62,394 nucleotides of DNA from JAEUMD01 sp050250815 (GTDB lineage: Bacteria; Pseudomonadota; Alphaproteobacteria; Rhizobiales; Hyphomicrobiaceae): the NCBI GenBank assembly GCA_050250815.1, contig JBFWNY010000023.1:1-62394 (forward strand), written 5' to 3'. Position 1 is the stretch's first letter. Every line of letters starts with the position of its first letter. Under the pieces are notes generated by a model, which did no database searches, had not been told where the DNA came from, and was given only the letters and a program-made list of their open reading frames with translations. Shown here piece after piece: positions 7,880-15,397 of the stretch. The position numbers and the translations under genes were made by a program.

Positions 7880-8100
7880 GGAAAAAGAAAAAGGGCGCAG
7901 TCCCTCCCCGGGCTGCGCCCTCGAGGTCCGAGCGGCGTCCGGGGGGAGGTCGCCGCTCGGTTACGGGGGAAGAAGACAAACGATGCAGGTGAGGGGGAGA
8001 TAACCACGCCGCCGCTGGATGCGGTCTGAACGCCTCGTTCATCGGGCATTCATGGGCCCGGCGCGGCCTGAGTGCCTACCGCGCAAAGCTCAAAAATTTT
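7880..8100 (-). ncRNA. candidate small RNA with anti-Shine-Dalgarno hairpin loop
   Basis: This is an intergenic minus-strand stretch without a supported gene. It carries two adjacent hairpins. The first has a 10-bp perfect stem (7928-7937 with 7951-7960) whose 13-nt loop reads, on the minus strand, ACCTCCCCCCGGA. The second is the terminator at 7893-7920. Loops rich in CCTCC are a hallmark of alphaproteobacterial small RNAs that bind ribosome-binding sites. The 5' end is not defined; no clear promoter was seen. The whole gap 7818-8338 otherwise holds no gene. Confidence 0.45.
7883..7920 (-). terminator. rho-independent terminator, minus strand
   Basis: GGGCGCAG (7893-7900) pairs with CTGCGCCC (7913-7920). 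On the minus strand the stem is followed by a run of TTTTTCTTTTT. No minus-strand protein gene ends nearby (the ABC-F stop is 420 bp away), so it probably ends the candidate small RNA described at 7880-8100. Confidence 0.75.
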
Positions 8101-8338
8101 GCCGGCCCCGCGCAAAACACACGGCGGGACCGGCTCGCAACACTCCAAAAACGCAACGTCTCCAATCGATCGAGTATGGTCCGCGCCGAAGAGGGGGGCG
8201 GCACCGGCGCGGGGCTTGCTCGATCCTTCGCGAACATGGGCCTCCAGGCCAACCGCAACGGGATCGATAACCGTTACGTCGCGGCAGGGCCGCAAGCGGT
8301 TCAAAGCGCCGCGCGATTTTCCTCGGCTCGCATCGAGC

Positions 8339-10171
8339 CTAACCGCGCGTCTCCAGTTCCTCGCGCAGCATCTCAAGCTCCAGCCAGCGGTGCTCTGCAT
8401 CGGCAAGATCGGCTTGCGCCTTGGCAAGCTTCGCCGCTCCGGTCTCAAACGCCTTCGCGTCACGCCGCATCAGCCCCGGATCGGCGAGCGATGTCTCGAG
8501 CTTCGTGATTTCCGTCTCGAGAGCTGCGATCGTCGCCGGCAGCGTCTCCAGTGCGTGCTTCTCCTTGAACGACAGCTTGCGCTTTGAACCCTGTTCCGCG
8601 GGCACCGCCGCACGCGGCTCCGCGCGAGGCTGAGAGGCAGTGTCCTTCACTGCTGGAGGAGACTTCGCCAGCGTCGGACGCTCGGCACGCCGTTGCGCTA
8701 CGATGTCGCTGTAGCCGCCGGCATACTCCTGCCAGCGCCCATCGCCTTCGAACGCGATGGTGCTCGTCACGACGCGGTCTAGAAAGTCGCGGTCGTGGCT
8801 GACCAGAAGCACGGTACCCGCATAGTCCGCGAGCATCTCCTGCAGCAGATCGAGTGTCTCCAGGTCGAGATCATTGGTCGGCTCGTCGAGCACCAGCACG
8901 TTGGAGGGCTGCGCCAGCGCGCGCGCCAGCAGCAGCCGCGCCCGCTCGCCGCCCGACAGCACCGAAACCGGCGAGCGCACCTGCTCGGGCAGGAACAGGA
9001 AGTCCTTCATATAGCTCGCAACGTGGCGCGCCTTGCCGTTGACAATGACCTGATCGCCTCTGCCGCGCGTCAGCGCCTCGGCGACCGTCCATGCCGGGTT
9101 CAACTCGTCGCGGCGCTGGTCCAGCGTCACCATTTCGATGTTGGTGCCGAGTTTGACCGTGCCGGTGTCGGGCAACAGCACGCCTGTCAGCATCTTGAGC
9201 AGCGTCGTCTTGCCGGCGCCATTGGGCCCGACGAAGCCGACGCGGTCGCCGCGCATGATCCGTGTCGAGAAGCGTCCGACGATCTGCCGGCCACTGTACG
9301 ATTTGGAAATGCCTTCCGCCTCGACGACAAGTCGCCCGGACTGTTCCGCATCGAGCGCTTCCATTCGCACGCGCCCCTCGACGCGGCGATGCTCACGCTT
9401 CTCGCGGCGGAGGTCGGCCAGCTCCCGCACGCGGCGCACGTTGCGTTTGCGGCGCGCAGTGACGCCACCGTGCATCCACTTCTCCTCGCGCACGATCTTT
9501 CGGTCGAGCTTGTGCTGCTCGGTCTCCTCCTGCTCCAGCACGTCGTCGCGCCACGCTTCGTAGCGCGAGAAGCCCGCCTCCAGTCGCCGCGTCGTACCGC
9601 GGTCGAGCCAGACTGTGGTGCGCGACAGCGTCTCCAGGAAGCGGCGGTCGTGGCTGATGGTCAGGATCGCAGACCTGAGGCCGCCCAGCGTGCGCTCAAG
9701 CCATTCGATGGCCGGCAGATCGAGATGATTGGTGGGCTCGTCGAGCAGCAGCACATCGGGCTCCGCCGCAATGACGCGGGCGAGCGCGGCACGGCGTGCT
9801 TCCCCGCCAGACAGGCGCGTGACTTCTTCCTCGCCCGTGAGGCCGAGGTCGATGAGCGTCTGGCGCGCGCGGTAGGGATCATCGGTCGGCTTCAGGCCCG
9901 CCTCGACGTAGGCGAGCGTCGTATCGAAACCCGAAAAGTCCGCCTCCTGCGGCAGGTAGCGCACGACGGCACCGGGGTGCACGAAGCGCTCGCCCGAGTC
10001 GGGCTGCACGGTGCCTGCCGCGATCTTGAGCAAGGTGGATTTGCCAGAGCCATTGCGTCCGACGAGCGCGATGCGGTCGCCCGGCACGACATTGAGCGCG
10101 GCGTCCACCAGCAGAGGCGTGCCGCCGAATGTGAGCGCGACGTTGGCGAGTGTTACGAGCGGCGCGGCCAT
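8339..10171 (-). CDS. ABC-F family ATPase (Uup-like)
   Basis: The product has 610 residues: two tandem ABC domains without membrane segments. Domain 1 has Walker A GRNGSGKST, signature RLSGGEARR and LLLDEPTNHLDLP. Domain 2 has Walker A GPNGAGKTT, signature VLSGGERAR and LVLDEPTNDLDLE. A charged linker joins them. A C-terminal coiled coil (about 525-605, LPATIAALETEITKLETSLA) is typical of Uup rather than EttA. ABC-F proteins bind the ribosomal E site, and Uup is linked to ribosome or DNA transactions. The gene starts 6 bp after the DUF1330 gene, as the apparent last gene of the trpF-trpB cluster. Confidence 0.92.
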   Translation of the reverse strand: MAAPLVTLANVALTFGGTPLLVDAALNVVPGDRIALVGRNGSGKSTLLKIAAGTVQPDSGERFVHPGAVVRYLPQEADFSGFDTTLAYVEAGLKPTDDPYRARQTLIDLGLTGEEEVTRLSGGEARRAALARVIAAEPDVLLLDEPTNHLDLPAIEWLERTLGGLRSAILTISHDRRFLETLSRTTVWLDRGTTRRLEAGFSRYEAWRDDVLEQEETEQHKLDRKIVREEKWMHGGVTARRKRNVRRVRELADLRREKREHRRVEGRVRMEALDAEQSGRLVVEAEGISKSYSGRQIVGRFSTRIMRGDRVGFVGPNGAGKTTLLKMLTGVLLPDTGTVKLGTNIEMVTLDQRRDELNPAWTVAEALTRGRGDQVIVNGKARHVASYMKDFLFLPEQVRSPVSVLSGGERARLLLARALAQPSNVLVLDEPTNDLDLETLDLLQEMLADYAGTVLLVSHDRDFLDRVVTSTIAFEGDGRWQEYAGGYSDIVAQRRAERPTLAKSPPAVKDTASQPRAEPRAAVPAEQGSKRKLSFKEKHALETLPATIAALETEITKLETSLADPGLMRRDAKAFETGAAKLAKAQADLADAEHRWLELEMLREELETRG

Positions 10172-10177
10172 GTGTGA

Positions 10178-10621
10178 TCAGCCCGGCCGGAAGGTCCGCC
10201 CGGCCGGCAGTTCGCCGCAGCGGATCAGCCGACTGTCGGCCACCGCAGCATTGCGATGGCGCACAGCGCGCTGGTAGTCGGCATCGCGCAGCATGTCGAT
10301 AAAGCTCTGCGCGGTCGGATAGCGTGCGATGAAAGCGAGATCCCAAGACTCATCGGCGGGTCCGATCAGCACGAGTTCCGGTCTGCCGATCCAGGCTTGT
10401 GCACCGCCGACGCGGTCGAATACCGGCGTCGCGGCTGCGGAATAGCGCCGATAGGCTTCCGCGCCTGAAACCGCCGGCTCGCCATACTCCGCATCGTCCG
10501 GTACATATTCGGCCACGGGCCTGAAGCGCAGCAGATTGATCATCAGAACGGGCTCATCGAGCGGCAAGCCGAAGATCGCCTTGAACTGATCTCTGGTCGG
10601 GTTGACGTATCCCGCGCCCAT
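10178..10621 (-). CDS. DUF1330 family protein
   Basis: The product has 147 residues. The sequence PVLMINLLRFRP, AYRRYSAAATPVFDRVGGA, LVLIGP and FIARYPTAQSFIDMLRDADYQRAVRHR follows the dimeric alpha/beta-barrel pattern of DUF1330, a family of small ferredoxin-like proteins without a firmly known reaction. The start ATG shares its A with the trpB stop (TGATG), implying translational coupling to trpB. trpA usually occupies this place, so this gene's position is unusual. Confidence 0.85.
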   Translation of the reverse strand: MGAGYVNPTRDQFKAIFGLPLDEPVLMINLLRFRPVAEYVPDDAEYGEPAVSGAEAYRRYSAAATPVFDRVGGAQAWIGRPELVLIGPADESWDLAFIARYPTAQSFIDMLRDADYQRAVRHRNAAVADSRLIRCGELPAGRTFRPG

Positions 10622-11883
10622 CAAATCGCGATACCCAGGTAGCCCGCTACCGCGAACACGTCCTTGTCGCCGCGACCGCACATGTTCATGACGAGCAGGT
10701 CGTCCTTGGGCAGCGTCGGCGCGAGCTTCCTGACATGCGCCAGTGCGTGCGCGGGCTCCAGTGCCGGGATGATGCCCTCGGTCCGCGCGCACATCTGGAA
10801 GGCGTCGAGCGCCTCCTTGTCGGTCACCGAGACATAGGTGACGCGACCGGTGTCCTTGAGCCAGGAATGCTCCGGCCCGACGCCTGGATAGTCGAGGCCC
10901 GCCGAGATCGAATGGCCTTCGAGAATCTGGCCGTCGTCGTCCTGCAGCAGATAGGTGCGGTTGCCGTGCAGCACGCCCGGCCGCCCGCCGTTCATCGACG
11001 CGGCGTGACCATTCTCAACCTCCAGGCCATGTCCGCCCGCTTCGACGCCGAAGATCTTGATGCCCTCGTCGTCGAGGAATGGATGGAACAGGCCGATGGC
11101 GTTGGAGCCGCCGCCGATGCAAGCGAGGAGCGTGTCCGGCAGGCGGCCTTCCGCCGCCATGATCTGCTCGCGCACTTCGTTGCCGATCACCGACTGGAAG
11201 TCGCGGACGAGCTCGGGATAGGGGTGCGGCCCGGCCGCCGTTCCGATGATGTAATAGGTGTTCTCGACGTTCGTCACCCAGTCGCGCAGCGCCTCGTTCA
11301 TGGCGTCCTTCAGCGTGCCCGCGCCGGACGTCACCGGGTTCACCTTGGCGCCCAGCATGTACATGCGGGCGACGTTGGGCTTCTGTCGCTCGACATCGGT
11401 CTTGCCCATGTAGATCTCGCAGGGCAGGCCGAAGCGCGCGCACACCGTCGCCACCGCCACGCCGTGCTGACCGGCGCCCGTCTCGGCAATGATGCGCGTC
11501 TTGCCCATGCGACGGGCGAGAAGGATCTGGCCAAGGCAGTTGTTGATCTTGTGGCTGCCGGTGTGATTGAGCTCGTCGCGCTTGAAGTAGATCTTGGCGC
11601 CGCCGCCCGACTTGCTCTCTCCGCGCAGGTGCTCGGTCAGCCGCTCCGCGTAATAGAGCGGGCTCGGCCGGCCCGCATAGTAGGTGTTGAGATAACCCAG
11701 CTCGGCATGGAATGCGGGGTCGGCCTTGGCCGCGTTGTAGGCGCGCTCCAGATCGAGGATCAGCGGCATCAGCGTCTCGGCAACGAAGCGCCCGCCGTAG
11801 AGGCCGAAGTGGCCGCGCTCGTCGGGCCCCGAGCGGTAGCTGTTGAGCTTGCTATCGGCCGGTGTCGTGTCTCGCGATGCCAT
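10621..11883 (-). CDS. trpB: tryptophan synthase beta chain
   Basis: The product has 420 residues, a normal length. It condenses indole (delivered from TrpA) with serine to make tryptophan using pyridoxal phosphate. The PLP lysine is in HTGSHKINN, the glycine-rich phosphate loop is GGGSNAIGLF, and ELGYLNTYYAGRPSPLYYAE is the conserved N-terminal segment. The start at 11883 leaves 67 bp from trpF. The alpha subunit gene does not follow; a DUF1330 gene overlaps the stop instead. Confidence 0.97.
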   Translation of the reverse strand: MASRDTTPADSKLNSYRSGPDERGHFGLYGGRFVAETLMPLILDLERAYNAAKADPAFHAELGYLNTYYAGRPSPLYYAERLTEHLRGESKSGGGAKIYFKRDELNHTGSHKINNCLGQILLARRMGKTRIIAETGAGQHGVAVATVCARFGLPCEIYMGKTDVERQKPNVARMYMLGAKVNPVTSGAGTLKDAMNEALRDWVTNVENTYYIIGTAAGPHPYPELVRDFQSVIGNEVREQIMAAEGRLPDTLLACIGGGSNAIGLFHPFLDDEGIKIFGVEAGGHGLEVENGHAASMNGGRPGVLHGNRTYLLQDDDGQILEGHSISAGLDYPGVGPEHSWLKDTGRVTYVSVTDKEALDAFQMCARTEGIIPALEPAHALAHVRKLAPTLPKDDLLVMNMCGRGDKDVFAVAGYLGIAI

Positions 11884-11950
11884 GTCGAAGTCCTTCAGGG
11901 CCTACCCTCGCCCGCCGTCTCCGGCGCACTGCAGCGCCCCGGCGTGACCA

Positions 11951-12610
11951 TCAAAGGGCTTCATTAGCGGTCTTTACCGCCTGAAGAAAGTGGCGGATCA
12001 GCTCGGCCGACTTGTCGCCGGGCGCGACTTCCACGCCCGACGAGACGTCGACAGACGGCGCACCGGTCCGGCCTATCGCCTCGCGCACGTTGTCGGGGGT
12101 GAGACCGCCGGCCAGCATGTAGGGCATGTCGACCGGGACCGCCGACAGGATGCGCCAGTCGAACGTCAGGCCATGGCCGCCGGGCATGGCAGCACCCGCG
12201 GGCGGCTTGGCGTCGAGCAGGACGAGATTCGCCTTGGCCGGGGCCTCGCGATAGCGAAACGCGGCGCGCACATCGGCCTCCGTGGCGACGCCGACCGCCT
12301 TGATGACCGGCAGGCCGGACAGGCGGGCGATCTCGCCAACGCGGTCGGGACTTTCGCGGCCGTGAAGTTGCAGATAATCCGGCGCTACGACGCGCGCCAC
12401 GTCCCTCACCTTGGCGTCGTCGGGATCGACCAGCAGTACGACGGTGCGCACGCGCCCGCGCGCCATCCCGGCCAGCGCCGCCGCCGTTTCGAGCGGCAAG
12501 TTGCGCGGGCTTTTCTCGAACAGGACGAAGCCGACCCAGCGCGCGCCGGCTTCGATCGCCGCCTCGAGCGCCTCCGCCGTCTTGATTCCGCAGATCTTGG
12601 CGTCCGTCAT
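11951..12610 (-). CDS. trpF: phosphoribosylanthranilate isomerase
   Basis: The product is a 219-residue (beta/alpha)8 barrel. It catalyses the Amadori isomerisation in tryptophan synthesis. The N-terminal KICGIKT holds the catalytic Cys, RWVGFVLFEKSPRNL follows, and the catalytic Asp lies in LVLLDAKPP. The phosphate-binding end reads LAGGLTPDNV and VDVSSGVE. It starts 19 bp after the TRIC-type channel gene and precedes trpB by 67 bp on the same strand. Confidence 0.96.
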   Translation of the reverse strand: MTDAKICGIKTAEALEAAIEAGARWVGFVLFEKSPRNLPLETAAALAGMARGRVRTVVLLVDPDDAKVRDVARVVAPDYLQLHGRESPDRVGEIARLSGLPVIKAVGVATEADVRAAFRYREAPAKANLVLLDAKPPAGAAMPGGHGLTFDWRILSAVPVDMPYMLAGGLTPDNVREAIGRTGAPSVDVSSGVEVAPGDKSAELIRHFLQAVKTANEAL

Positions 12611-12629
12611 GGCGCCGGCTCCTCATGTC

Positions 12630-13325
12630 TCACGGGCGGCCCCGATCAGTCGGAGGCGGCGGCGGCTCCGGCGCCACGACCTCAGGGTCACGCCCGGGCC
12701 GTGCTTTGTAAGGCGGTAACGACCAGCCGTAGGCGAGCGCCAGACCGCGCACTGTGAAGCAGGCAAGGAAGGCCGCGCTTGCCGCCACCGGATAGGCGAT
12801 CCCGATGCTGCTGGCTGCAACGAACGTCGAGGCGCCGACGATCGCGGGTATCACGTAGATCTCGCGCCGCAGGATCACCGGGCTTTCCCCCGCCAGCACG
12901 TCGCGGATGATGCCGCCGAACACCGAGGTAATGACGCCCATCACCACGGCGATGAAAGGACCCACACCGGCTTCCATGCCGCGCTGCGCGCCAATCACCG
13001 ATACCAGCGACAGACCGACCGCATCGAGCCAAAGAAGGACGCGATAGCGCGATTCCGGAATGTGGGCGGTGAAGTAGACGACGCAGGATACGGCGAGCGC
13101 GATCACGACGTAGATCGGCTGCCCGATCCAGAACACCGGCAGCTTGCCCATCAGCACATCGCGCACGGTGCCACCGCCCACCCCGGTGACGGTCCCGAGC
13201 AGGGCGAAGCCGAAGATGTCCATCTCCTTGCGGCTCGCGGCCAACGCACCGGTCACCGCGAACACGGCGACGGCCGATGCGTCGAGCACGGAAACGAAGG
13301 AGGTGAACAGGGCGGCCGATGGCAT
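12630..13325 (-). CDS. trimeric intracellular cation (TRIC/UPF0126) family channel
   Basis: The product is a 231-residue membrane protein made of two homologous triple-helix repeats plus a seventh helix. Each repeat carries the family's Gly-rich bend: TGVGGGTVRDVLMG near residue 45 and SVFGGIIRDVLAGE near 130. Bacterial TRIC homologues are inner-membrane channels, mostly for monovalent cations. The C-terminal tail after about residue 205 is Pro-rich and cytoplasmic-looking. It sits 35 bp after lapA and 19 bp before trpF, inside the minus-strand block. Confidence 0.9.
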   Translation of the reverse strand: MPSAALFTSFVSVLDASAVAVFAVTGALAASRKEMDIFGFALLGTVTGVGGGTVRDVLMGKLPVFWIGQPIYVVIALAVSCVVYFTAHIPESRYRVLLWLDAVGLSLVSVIGAQRGMEAGVGPFIAVVMGVITSVFGGIIRDVLAGESPVILRREIYVIPAIVGASTFVAASSIGIAYPVAASAAFLACFTVRGLALAYGWSLPPYKARPGRDPEVVAPEPPPPPTDRGRP

Positions 13326-13360
13326 GCAGGCGATCTTCCGACCTCAGGCGGCCGAGGACG

Positions 13361-13708
13361 TCAGCGTCCGGAAAGTGCGAGCTGCTTCGCCCGTCCGACA
13401 TCTGCGTCACGCTCCCGCGCCAGCCGGTCGGCCTCCGCATGCCAGCGGCGCGCCTCCTGCGTGCGGGAGCGTGCGGCGTGCCGCCAATGACCCTGGCTGA
13501 GCCAGACCGATGCGCCGCCAGCGACGACGCCGATCAGCAGGGCGCCAAAAATATAGGCGTAGAACGGCAGATCGATGGACAGCACCGGGGCCTCGGGCCG
13601 GAAGGGATCGAGAACCAGACGGGCCGAGTGCCGGTTGGCCACCGCCAGCGTGATGAGGAACGCAGCGATGGGGGGGGCGACGAGGAGGAGGACGATACGC
13701 TTGAGCAC
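13361..13708 (-). CDS. LapA-domain (DUF1049) membrane protein
   Basis: The product has 115 residues. Two hydrophobic segments (IVLLLVAPPIAAFLITLAVA near 5-24 and YIFGALLIGVVAGGASVWL near 52-70) flank the family motif ANRHSARLVLDPF. A charged helical tail (RTQEARRWHAEADRLARERD) faces the cytoplasm. In E. coli LapA helps regulate lipopolysaccharide synthesis; the alphaproteobacterial protein is assumed to be similar. The position between ihfB and trpF is standard for this order. Confidence 0.88.
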   Translation of the reverse strand: MLKRIVLLLVAPPIAAFLITLAVANRHSARLVLDPFRPEAPVLSIDLPFYAYIFGALLIGVVAGGASVWLSQGHWRHAARSRTQEARRWHAEADRLARERDADVGRAKQLALSGR

Positions 13709-13880
13709 GGGGTCAATGCCTTCGCTGTGTTTGAAAGTCCTGACGCTGGAAGCGCCGCATCACGGCTGCGGCCTTCTCCCTGGCGTCCATTCCGCATAGC
13801 ATTCCGTGGCGCGTGGGCGCCACTGGTAGGAAGGCGGTAGCACCTGCCGCGCCACAAGAACACGCATCGCGAAAGCTGCG

Positions 13881-14174
13881 CTAGAGCGACTTGCCTGCCT
13901 TGTTGAGCCGGTCGCGCAGGTCCTTGCCCGTCTTGAAGAACGGCACGAACTTCTGCTCCACGGGCACCGGCTCGCCGGTGCGCGGATTGCGGCCTTCCCG
14001 CGCCGGCCGGTGCTTGACCGTAAACGCCCCAAAACCGCGCAATTCCACACGGTCGCCGCGCGCCAGGGCATCGACGATCTCGTCGAAGATCACGTTGACG
14101 ATGCGCTCCACGTCCCGATGATAGAGGTGCGGATTAGAAGCCGCGATGCGCTGGATCAGCTCGGACTTGATCAC
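13881..14174 (-). CDS. ihfB: integration host factor beta subunit
   Basis: The product has 97 residues. I chose the GTG at 14174 because GGGGAGG lies eight bases upstream and the protein then begins VIKSELIQRIAASNPHLY, as in other IhfB. The frame stays open further upstream, but that sequence is not family-like. RVELRGFGAFTVKHR and the DNA-intercalating arm GRNPRTGEPVPV are diagnostic. IHF bends DNA at specific sites in recombination, replication and transcription. It lies 34 bp after sppA and is probably co-transcribed. Confidence 0.95.
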   Translation of the reverse strand: MIKSELIQRIAASNPHLYHRDVERIVNVIFDEIVDALARGDRVELRGFGAFTVKHRPAREGRNPRTGEPVPVEQKFVPFFKTGKDLRDRLNKAGKSL

Positions 14175-14208
14175 CGGCGACGCCTCCCCAAAAAGCTCTT
14201 GTAAATGC

Positions 14209-15177
14209 TCAATTTTCCGAAGGGTGCCAAACAGAGACGAGCCCGTCAAGCCGCATTGCGGCTGAGCCGCCGTGATTGGCGAGCGCTTCGCCCGCCCCGG
14301 CGATCATTCCCTGGGCCACATCGCCGGCAAACGAACGGGTCAGGCCGAGCAGGCTGAAGCGCCGCGGATCGGCCGGTTTCCAGTCCACGATCTTGAGGTC
14401 CTTCTCGACGCCGCGCTTGTCCTCCAGCCAGCGGACGGCGACCTCCTCCCCGCCAATTTCATCGACGAGCTTGTGGGTGATCGCCTGACGGCCGGTGAAA
14501 ATGCGCCCTTTCTCGAGGCCGGGCACGCTTGCCGTATCGATGCCGCGGCGATCGCGAACCAGGCCCACGAACCACGCGAAGCTCTCGTCCACCATCTCTT
14601 TGGTAACCTGCCGGGCCGGTTCCTCCATCGGCGTGAACGGCGAGGGCGCTGCCTTGAGCTCACCGCTCTTCACCTCGCGGACCTTGACGCCGACCTTCTC
14701 GAACAGCTCGGAGAACTCAGGCCACTGGACGAGAACGCCAACCGACCCGGTGATCGTGTTGCCGCGCGCCACGATGTAGTCGGTACCCAAGCCAACGATG
14801 TAGCCGGCGGACGCCGCGAGCGTGCCGAATTGCGCCACCACCGGCTTCTTGGCGGCGATCTTGCGCAGGGCCTGATAGATGGCCTCGCCGCCGGTCGAGG
14901 TACCTCCGGGACTGTTGACGTAAACGATGAGGCCCGCCGCCTTCTCGTCTTCGGCGAGCTTGTCGAACATCCTGAGCTGCTCGCGATCCTCCTTGATCGT
15001 GCCCTCGATCGTCACCCGGGCGATGTGCTTGTCGCCGATCAGGGCGCTGGCATCCTCGCGCGCCAGCACGAGCGCTCCGGCGGCAAGAACCAGCGCCGCG
15101 ATGGCCGCGACTCGCCAGAACGACAGATGGCGGCGCAGGCGCCGCCGATCGAGAACGGTTTCGGTCTCGGACAGCAT
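14209..15177 (-). CDS. sppA: signal peptide peptidase SppA (short, 36K type)
   Basis: The product has 322 residues. An N-terminal membrane anchor (FWRVAAIAALVLAAGALVLA) is followed by one ClpP-like serine protease domain. VYVNSPGGTSTGGEAIYQAL forms the oxyanion region, GTLAASAGYIV contains the nucleophilic Ser, and NTITGSVGVL follows. The single-domain length matches the octameric SppA type that digests leftover signal peptides in the membrane. The ATG at 15177 has GGGAG six bases upstream, so I preferred it to 15195. Confidence 0.93.
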   Translation of the reverse strand: MLSETETVLDRRRLRRHLSFWRVAAIAALVLAAGALVLAREDASALIGDKHIARVTIEGTIKEDREQLRMFDKLAEDEKAAGLIVYVNSPGGTSTGGEAIYQALRKIAAKKPVVAQFGTLAASAGYIVGLGTDYIVARGNTITGSVGVLVQWPEFSELFEKVGVKVREVKSGELKAAPSPFTPMEEPARQVTKEMVDESFAWFVGLVRDRRGIDTASVPGLEKGRIFTGRQAITHKLVDEIGGEEVAVRWLEDKRGVEKDLKIVDWKPADPRRFSLLGLTRSFAGDVAQGMIAGAGEALANHGGSAAMRLDGLVSVWHPSEN

Positions 15178-15331
15178 GATCAACTCCCGCTGCAAGCGAC
15201 CGCGACAGCCGCCGCAATCGTTAACGAATTCTTAGTGCCTTCAGAGCCTAAGCAAGGTTCGGGCCGCATTCAATCTCCAGCCGCAACCGTTCCGCGGCGG
15301 ATTTGCGCTCGGCGAGCCGGGACACACGCGA

Positions 15332-15366
15332 AAAAGAAAGGCGCGCGGGCCGAGAGCCCGCGCGCC
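15332..15366 (-). terminator. rho-independent terminator of rpsA
   Basis: An 11-bp perfect GC stem (15340-15350 with 15356-15366, loop CGAGA). On the minus strand it is followed by TTTCTTTTTCG. It lies about 30 bp after the rpsA stop and separates rpsA from the sppA-ihfB block, which must then have its own promoter in 15196-15331. Confidence 0.85.
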
Positions 15367-15397
15367 TGCATCTGACCCGTGCACGACGTGGCAGCGG

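Noticed and set aside
8795..10177. A 460-codon plus-strand frame opposite the ABC-F gene
   Set aside because: Antisense shadow with repetitive Arg/His/Gln composition; no motif and no ribosome-binding site.
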